5,218 nucleotides of DNA. Origin: an uncultured beta proteobacterium (lineage in GTDB: Bacteria; Pseudomonadota; Gammaproteobacteria; Burkholderiales; SG8-39). Shown here piece by piece: positions 1-5,218 of this stretch (position 1 is its first letter; every line of letters starts with the position of its first letter). The notes under the pieces were generated by a model. That model ran no database searches. It was given only the letters and a program-made list of their open reading frames with translations, and was not told where the DNA came from. The position numbers and the translations under genes are program-made. Where the stretch lies: positions 1 to 5,218 of the forward strand of contig CADEDU010000057.1 of NCBI GenBank assembly GCA_902826155.1. The letters are read 5' to 3'.

Positions 1-41
1 GCGCCGATCATGACGAACGACGAAGCGGCAGCATCAGCCAT
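1..41 (-). CDS. Start of an unidentified gene translationally coupled to hsdS (partial, runs off the left edge)
   Basis: An ATG at 41 shares its A with the last base of the hsdS stop codon (TGATG), the usual arrangement for translational coupling within an operon. The 13 codons available read [13 protein letters not shown] and stay open to the window edge. This is too short to identify a family. In Type I restriction loci the position just after hsdS is commonly taken by hsdR or by an accessory gene placed between hsdS and hsdR, so this is probably one more member of the restriction operon; that is inference from position. A second in-frame ATG lies at codon 11. No separate ribosome-binding site needs to be invoked, since ribosomes ending hsdS can restart here. 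The ORF could also be chance. Confidence 0.45.
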   Translation of the reverse strand, partial: MADAAASSFVMIG

Positions 42-1304
42 CACGCCACGCTCCCGACGAAGCGTTCGGCGTCTCCGATTCGTAGCTCGCCAGAGATAAG
101 CGTTGGCAGGAGTACGTCTCGTAGGCAGACGAGGTTTCGCGACTCGCGCTCGGTCACATCGATTCGGCTGTCAATCGGAGCCAGCATCGCCTCGAACTCT
201 GCGATAACCGCTCGCGGTGGCCTCGCGCAAGAGATGGCGTGGAAGTCCTTCTTGCCAATTGATCCGAAGACCGTGCCTTCGGCCTCAAACCGTCCAAACA
301 CCTCTTCGAGGCCGACCATGAACTGATACGAGTAGGAGCGACTGCCGCTCCGGTGACGGGCCGCTGCGACACCGCGTCCGATGGCGCAATCCTCCGTGGC
401 CATATTGATGTCGCCCACCGGCGCGCGAACGCTGATCAGCGTATCGCCCGCCTTCGCCTTTCGAGCGGGTGCCGTGCAGTAGACGCGTCGAGTGGGGAAG
501 CGTGAACCGAAATCTGCTCGCCCCTGATAGAAGGGCAGCCCCTCGCCAGTTTCGTTGTACGTCTTGCCAGGTGGGGACTGTCCCATCGTCAAGTCGAACT
601 CATCATCCACGCAACCCACCTCCCACCCCTCCGGAATCCCGCCGAGTTCGGAGTCGACGAGGCGGGCGGGGAAGAGATCGGCGAGGGGCTTGGGGAGGCC
701 GGGGTCGCGGCCTTCGGCCTTGGCGCGGACGGGGTCGAAGTCCACGAACCACGACTTGAAGAGCGCGCGCGCCATCGCCTCCAGCGTCTCGCTTCTTCGT
801 CGGTTCAGATCGATCTTCGCGGACAGGTCGAAGTAGAAGTCGCCGATGAACTGCTGTTCGTCACTGCCCGGAAGGGGCAAGAAGAGTTTGTCGAAGTCGC
901 CCTTCTTGAAGTGAGGGATGAGCGTACCAACGTGCATTCGCGCAATTCGGTCCTGCGCAATTGGCGAACGCAGTACGGCGAACAGATACCTCGGATAGAC
1001 CTTGTTCGGGTCGGCGCGAACGGCGACCATGTCTTGCGCGATACAGAAGTCCACTGGGTCGGGAACAAGGCATACGCGCCCAGGTGTCGCCTTGTTCACG
1101 AACAGTATGTCCCCCGGTCTTGGATGACCGCGAAACCACGTTGAGTAGGTCTGCGGCGAAACGAACCTCACCTTCTCGTAGGTCGGATAGAGCAGCTCAT
1201 TGCGAACACAGTTAGTCGCGATGAGCGGAATTCCTGAATCCGCGGTTGGGCAAGTCTTCCCTCGGTTGTCCACGACCTCAGCTATGAGCGCGGAGAACGG
1301 GGCT

Positions 1305-1318
<14 letters not shown>
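41..1318 (-). CDS. hsdS: Type I restriction-modification system specificity subunit HsdS
   Basis: HsdS selects the DNA target of a Type I restriction-modification enzyme and scaffolds two HsdM subunits. I start it at the ATG at 1318, because AAGGAG lies 7 nt upstream; the in-frame TTG at 1324 is almost on top of that site. This gives 425 aa, normal for a two-TRD HsdS. Layout, by residue: TRD1 about 6-150; central conserved region about 155-220, a helical spacer with [20 protein letters not shown] and then the PKPLADLFP and GGIPEGW motifs that open the second half; TRD2 about 228-370, with [20 protein letters not shown] and [12 protein letters not shown]; distal conserved helix about 371-414, ending [12 protein letters not shown]. 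Both TRDs and both spacers are present, so the protein looks intact and should recognise a bipartite site, which cannot be read from sequence. The gene overlaps hsdM by 14 nt, giving co-transcription and coupling. The two TRD segments are much poorer in GC than the core, as expected if TRDs are exchanged by recombination. Confidence 0.95.
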
Positions 1319-2963
<1,645 letters not shown>

Positions 2964-2991
2964 TGTCGTTGTGGCCGTGCAAGAGCGCGTC

Positions 2992-3113
2992 GGCCAGGGT
3001 GACTGGATTGTGACATTTCACCGTGCTCGAATGAGCAGGCCTCAGCCGTTGTGGCCAGGACAGCAGAGCGGCTGATTGAAACCTTTGCCCCTGGCCAAAC
3101 GAAACCTTTGGCC
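2992..3113. repeat. Gene-free stretch with clustered short direct and inverted repeats upstream of hsdM
   Basis: The gap between the antitoxin stop and the hsdM start (2964-3126, 163 bp) has no convincing gene. It contains GAAACCTTTG twice (3078-3087 and 3101-3110, 23 bp apart); a perfect 7-bp hairpin GGCCAAA/TTTGGCC (3093-3099 and 3107-3113, 7-base loop); an 8-bp inverted pair TGGCCAGG/CCTGGCCA (3052-3059 and 3090-3097); and a further GGCCAGG at 2992-2998. CGTTGTGGCC also occurs twice (2967-2976 and 3047-3056). Several spaced copies of short motifs are seen at the ends of some insertion sequences such as the IS21 family, and also in operators. No transposase is present, so an element end or scar is only a possibility. 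No T-run follows the hairpin, so it is a poor terminator. No clear hsdM promoter was found here. Confidence 0.5.
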
Positions 3114-3126
3114 TCGACCGCGGCCC

Positions 3127-3351
3127 TTACCCGGCCCGACGTGCTCCGCGCCTCAGCGCGCGCGCCGACCGACGCCTCGGCGGCAGTCTGAGGTCTGGTG
3201 CAACACCACCCAACGCAACGAACCGGCGCGCAGCTTCGCGCTGCACGATCAACCTCAATCCCCCATTCAGCAGCGCTGAGTGATCGGTGATACCCATCGC
3301 TTCGCTGGCTTTGGCCAGCAGCTCATCGTCGAGCGTGACGGTCGTGCGCAT
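3127..3351 (-). CDS. vapB: VapB-family (ribbon-helix-helix) antitoxin, apparently without its toxin
   Basis: A 74-aa protein opening MRTTVTLDDELLAKASEAMG and continuing through LLNGGLRLIVQREAARR. This is the pattern of the VapB/DUF2191 type II antitoxins: a DNA-contacting beta strand (RTTVTLDD), two helices, then a toxin-binding tail with LGG and PRRRS. Family members bind their own promoter as dimers and neutralise a VapC PIN-domain ribonuclease encoded immediately downstream. Here nothing resembling a PIN domain follows; the next 160 bp are repeats and then hsdM. Family tails usually end soon after the PRRRS motif, whereas this frame runs on for about 11 Arg/Ala-rich residues, suggesting a frameshift or a broken 3' end. 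The start is well supported: GGAG lies 7 nt upstream at 3359-3362. A promoter and palindromic operator precede it. It is probably a solitary or decaying antitoxin, although it could still act on a toxin elsewhere. Confidence 0.8.
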   Translation of the reverse strand: MRTTVTLDDELLAKASEAMGITDHSALLNGGLRLIVQREAARRFVALGGVAPDLRLPPRRRSARALRRGARRAG

Positions 3352-3398
3352 GGCGGGTCTCCGCGAATCCGCGCGCCTTCGGAATCTTCATGCCGTGG

Positions 3399-3427
3399 AT
3401 GATAGTCATTCACGGTGTGAATGAAAA
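3399..3427 (-). promoter_or_regulatory. Likely sigma-70 promoter of the VapB-like antitoxin
   Basis: On the minus strand a TTTTCA box (complement of 3422-3427, 4 of 6 matches to TTGACA) is followed after exactly 17 bp by TATCAT (complement of 3399-3404, 5 of 6 matches to TATAAT). Transcription would start near 3391, leaving a leader of about 40 nt before the ATG at 3351 with its GGAG site. The AT-rich boxes stand out in otherwise GC-rich DNA. Confidence 0.6.
3406..3424. promoter_or_regulatory. Perfect palindromic operator candidate between the -35 and -10 boxes
   Basis: TCATTCAC and GTGAATGA form a perfect 8-bp inverted repeat around a 3-bp centre (ggt). The palindrome fills the spacer between the two promoter boxes and reaches into the -35 box, so a bound protein would block RNA polymerase. 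Ribbon-helix-helix antitoxins such as VapB bind inverted repeats of this kind in their own promoters, so negative autoregulation by the gene at 3127-3351 is the obvious reading; it is inferred. Confidence 0.65.
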
Positions 3428-3435
3428 AGCACAGA

Positions 3436-3469
3436 GCCTGCTACGGCAAGACGACAGTCTTGCGCAGGC
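3436..3469 (-). terminator. Hairpin after the lipoprotein gene, possible intrinsic terminator
   Basis: Starting 8 nt after the lipoprotein stop, the minus strand folds into GCCTGC/GCAGGC (3464-3469 and 3436-3441) stacked on GCAAGAC/GTCTTGC with a 4-base loop (inner arms 3457-3463 and 3446-3452) and a 4-base bulge (3442-3445) on one side. A run of five T follows (complement of 3424-3428), but about 7 nt after the stem rather than directly, so termination may be weak. The T-run overlaps the -35 box of the antitoxin promoter, a compact arrangement. Confidence 0.5.
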
Positions 3470-3477
3470 CGTCGCCC

Positions 3478-4605
3478 CTACTGCTTGATCGCCCTCGCCT
3501 TCAACCCATCCCACTCCGCCAGCGCCGGCTTCGCCGCGAAGTTGCTGTCGACCAGACCCAAGTTCGCGAACAGGGGCAGATTCGCCGGGATGGGCGCCGG
3601 CCAGGTGGCGAGGTCGAGGTCGGCGAACATGATCTGGATGACGCCGCGCGCACTCACGCTGTCGAGCAGTTGCGCGTGGCGGGCGATGTAGCGCGCCTGC
3701 GCCGCGGGGGTGGAGGTGATGGTGCCGGCGGTGGCGCTGGTCCAACCGCCCTCTACGATCATCACCGGCAAGGTGCGCGCGCCTAACAGGCGGGTGTAAT
3801 AGTCCGTGGGGATGTCTTCGGGCTGGCTGTAGCCGAAGTACGGGTACGACGAAAGCCCCAGCATCTGCATGAATGCGAAGTCGGTGAAGTCGCGCTCAAC
3901 ACCCACGTAGGGCCCGCGTGTGCCGAGCACGCCCCACGCGGTTTCCACCTGCACGCTGGCGATCAGGGTGGCGGTGCTGCCGGCTGCGCGCAGGTCGGCC
4001 GCTGCGTCGTTCGCCACTTTGACGACCGCGTTGTAGAGCGCGGCGGGGGCGGCGACGCGGATCAGGTTGGTTTCGGGCGCGAGCCCGATGAATTCGGGCT
4101 TGAGCTTGCGCGCCACCGCGAGCGCGTAGCTGCGATAGAGCTGCTGTATCGCCGGTTCGGTGAGGCTGCGGTTGGCCGCGCGCAACTGCGGCGCTTCCTG
4201 CGCGCGCGACAGGCCATCGGTGGAATCGAGCATGACGTAGAGCTGCAGGCCCTTGGCACGCAGGTAATCGACGAGTTGCACCTTGTCGCGATCGAGGATG
4301 GCATCGGGCGACATGCCCTTCAGCAGATCGGTCCACGGCACTTCTTCGTGGATGGCCACCAGCTCCGCGCGGGTGCTGAACAGGTCGATGTTCTTGACCA
4401 TGTCGCCCACGGTCGGGCGCGGCGGGTTGGTGGCGAAGCCGAGTTTCCAGGTGCGGGTGGCGGCGGGCGGTGTGATGGCCGGCGGCGCCGCGGGGGTGCC
4501 TGGCGTGCCGGTGGTCACCGCTGGGGTGTCGTTGCTGCCGCCGCCTCCGCCGCCGCATGCGGTGAGGGTGGCGAGCGTGAAGACGAAGACGAGGGAACGG
4601 ATCAT
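3478..4605 (-). CDS. Secreted lipoprotein, putative clan GH-A (TIM-barrel) glycosidase
   Basis: A 375-aa protein that I start at the ATG at 4605, because GGAGGA precedes it by 3 nt and the signal peptide then has a normal short N-region (MIRSLVFVFTLATLTAC). An ATG at 4632 would add nine residues. The lipobox LTAC ends at Cys17, the site for lipidation by Lgt and cleavage by LspA. A flexible Gly/Ser/Thr/Pro/Ala-rich linker follows to about residue 50. The rest resembles a clan GH-A barrel: IHEEVPW near 86-91, LYVMLDST near 122-129, IGLAPETNLI with Glu178 as candidate acid/base, SSYPYFGYS near 252-260, and VMIVEGGW with Glu285 as candidate nucleophile. A spacing of 107 residues between the two Glu fits that clan; GH53-like galactanases are the nearest kind I can suggest. 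Substrate is unknown, and the protein may be non-catalytic. Residue 18 sits in a run of six Gly; no Asp occurs at +2, so outer-membrane sorting is expected. It is probably a single-gene unit, with a hairpin after it. Confidence 0.7.
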   Translation of the reverse strand: MIRSLVFVFTLATLTACGGGGGGSNDTPAVTTGTPGTPAAPPAITPPAATRTWKLGFATNPPRPTVGDMVKNIDLFSTRAELVAIHEEVPWTDLLKGMSPDAILDRDKVQLVDYLRAKGLQLYVMLDSTDGLSRAQEAPQLRAANRSLTEPAIQQLYRSYALAVARKLKPEFIGLAPETNLIRVAAPAALYNAVVKVANDAAADLRAAGSTATLIASVQVETAWGVLGTRGPYVGVERDFTDFAFMQMLGLSSYPYFGYSQPEDIPTDYYTRLLGARTLPVMIVEGGWTSATAGTITSTPAAQARYIARHAQLLDSVSARGVIQIMFADLDLATWPAPIPANLPLFANLGLVDSNFAAKPALAEWDGLKARAIKQ

Positions 4606-4608
4606 GCG

Positions 4609-4614
4609 TCCTCC
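4609..4614 (-). promoter_or_regulatory. Shine-Dalgarno site of the lipoprotein gene
   Basis: GGAGGA on the minus strand ends 3 nt before the ATG at 4605. This strong site favours 4605 over the upstream in-frame ATG at 4632 and gives a conventional signal peptide. Confidence 0.65.
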
Positions 4615-4656
4615 ACGCTTTGTCGACTTCATCTCAGGCTACCGTCGTCGTTGATC

Positions 4657-5218
4657 TCAACCTTTTCCGCTCACAAGTCGCATCGCGCTCACCCGAGCCC
4701 GCTGGGAAGTCTTTCCTGCAAACCGCCCGCGTAACTTCTGCACATCTTGGCCACCGTACGCGCGCCGCTTCGCACCTGACCTTACCCCTTGTTCCTTCAC
4801 GAACCGAACCTCAACTCGATAGCCCAGCGCGCGAGCGTACCGTTGGAGAGTGGCCATCGACGGCGAATGTTTTGCAGTGCCCGACTCGAGCCGAGCGTGA
4901 CCCTCGTGGACGTGCGCCGCCGTGTAGTCCGGCGCCAACTCCACCGCGCGCGCGAACGCTGCTGCCGCCTTCGGCAGATCGCCTTCCTGGGCCAGGGAGA
5001 GCCCGAGCATGTGCGGCCAACGCGCTTCGCGCGGGGCCAGCTCGCCGGCGACGCGATAGCACGTCGCCGCATCGGCGGTGAGTTCGTGCGCGTAGTACGC
5101 CGCGCCCAAGCGGGCCCACGCGGCGGCATCTCCGCGACGCGCGAGCGCTGTCGCGTGCTGTTCGCGGATCAGGTCGGCCACGTCGACGTCGAGGGAAGCG
5201 AGATCCGTGGACAGTGGC
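4657..5218 (-). CDS. TPR-repeat protein (5' partial) joined in frame to the C-terminal half of an XRE/HigA-like antitoxin
   Basis: The frame is open to the right edge. A GTG at 5181 could start it (174 aa), but it has no ribosome-binding site and the upstream codons (DLASLDVDV) read like coding sequence, so the gene probably begins outside. Numbered from that GTG: residues about 18-101 are TPR helices, with AWARLGAAYYAHELTADAAT, CYRVAGELAP, HMLGLSLAQEGDLPKAAAAF and ARAVELAPDYTAAH. At ARLESG (96-101) the sequence changes character. SPSMATLQRYARALGYRVEV (107-126) is the pattern seen after the recognition helix in XRE-type antitoxins, where it normally follows an (I/V)ARLESG motif. Residues 129-174 are a basic tail I do not recognise. 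The front half of the HTH is missing, so DNA binding is unlikely. GC is about 75% in the TPR segment 4981-5040 and about 62% in the tail segment 4741-4800. This is probably a recombination chimera and may be a degraded gene; no partner toxin is visible. Confidence 0.7.
   Translation of the reverse strand, partial: PLSTDLASLDVDVADLIREQHATALARRGDAAAWARLGAAYYAHELTADAATCYRVAGELAPREARWPHMLGLSLAQEGDLPKAAAAFARAVELAPDYTAAHVHEGHARLESGTAKHSPSMATLQRYARALGYRVEVRFVKEQGVRSGAKRRAYGGQDVQKLRGRFAGKTSQRARVSAMRLVSGKG

Noticed and set aside
229..238. Considered whether HsdM motif I (residues 229-238, [10 protein letters not shown]) is mutated, because Ser replaces the second Gly of the common CGSGG
   Set aside because: The CGSSG form is, as far as I recall, usual in this HsdM group, and the SAM-binding Asp, Pro, Cys-Gly and Gly positions are kept; there is no reason to call it inactive. 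Numbers here are protein residues.
3078..3110. Two GAAACCTTTG repeats considered as a CRISPR fragment
   Set aside because: The repeats are only 10 bp with a 13-bp gap and only two copies, and there are no cas genes; this does not fit repeat and spacer sizes of known arrays.
3076..3279. Plus-strand 67-codon ORF opposite the antitoxin
   Set aside because: It has no domain or ribosome-binding site, and it is antisense to a gene with family motifs and its own promoter.
3304..3319. GCTGGC/GCCAGC hairpin inside the antitoxin gene
   Set aside because: A 6-bp stem encoding ordinary Ala-Lys-Ala codons; expected by chance at this GC content and not placed at any regulatory position.
4620..5081. Plus-strand 153-codon ORF opposite the TPR/HTH gene
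   Set aside because: Pro/Arg/Ala/Ser-rich translation typical of a GC-rich antisense shadow; the minus strand has clear TPR and HTH-tail patterns.

Overview
The window looks like chromosomal or island DNA from a GC-rich proteobacterium, probably a beta- or gammaproteobacterium. The evidence is strongly GC-biased codons, a lipoprotein with a classical lipobox, and HsdM, HsdS and VapB-like sequences of the kind common in Burkholderiales and Xanthomonadales. No rRNA, tRNA or CRISPR array is visible, and the species cannot be fixed from this sequence. Every supported gene lies on the minus strand, so transcription runs from right to left.

Reading in that direction: (1) 5218-4657 is the 3' part of a TPR-repeat protein gene. 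It switches in frame, at an ARLESG hexapeptide, to what looks like the C-terminal half of an XRE/HigA-type antitoxin. (2) 4605-3478 is a complete secreted lipoprotein with features of a clan GH-A TIM-barrel glycosidase, followed by a hairpin that may be its terminator. (3) 3427-3399 is a good promoter with a perfect 8+3+8 bp palindrome between its -35 and -10 boxes. It drives (4) a small VapB-like ribbon-helix-helix antitoxin (3351-3127) with no VapC toxin behind it. (5) 3126-2964 has no gene but holds short direct and inverted repeats, perhaps the scar of a mobile-element end. (6) 2963-1305 is hsdM and (7) 1318-41 is hsdS, the methylation and specificity subunits of a Type I restriction-modification system. 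They overlap by 14 nt. (8) A further ORF starts at 41 by TGATG overlap with hsdS and runs off the left edge.

HsdM and HsdS together form the methyltransferase (M2S1) that modifies a bipartite DNA target set by the two target-recognition domains of HsdS. The restriction subunit hsdR is not in the window; it would be expected to the left of position 1.

The most unusual signals are four. The TPR/antitoxin chimera coincides with a drop in GC content. An 8-bp tandem repeat (GCAAAGAA) at the 5' end of hsdM puts the most natural-looking start codon out of frame. The orphan antitoxin has kept a near-textbook autoregulated promoter. The hsdS gene is a GC mosaic, with a GC-rich conserved core between two GC-poorer recognition domains. 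Together these point to a region reshaped by recombination. No wholly new system could be demonstrated from sequence alone.
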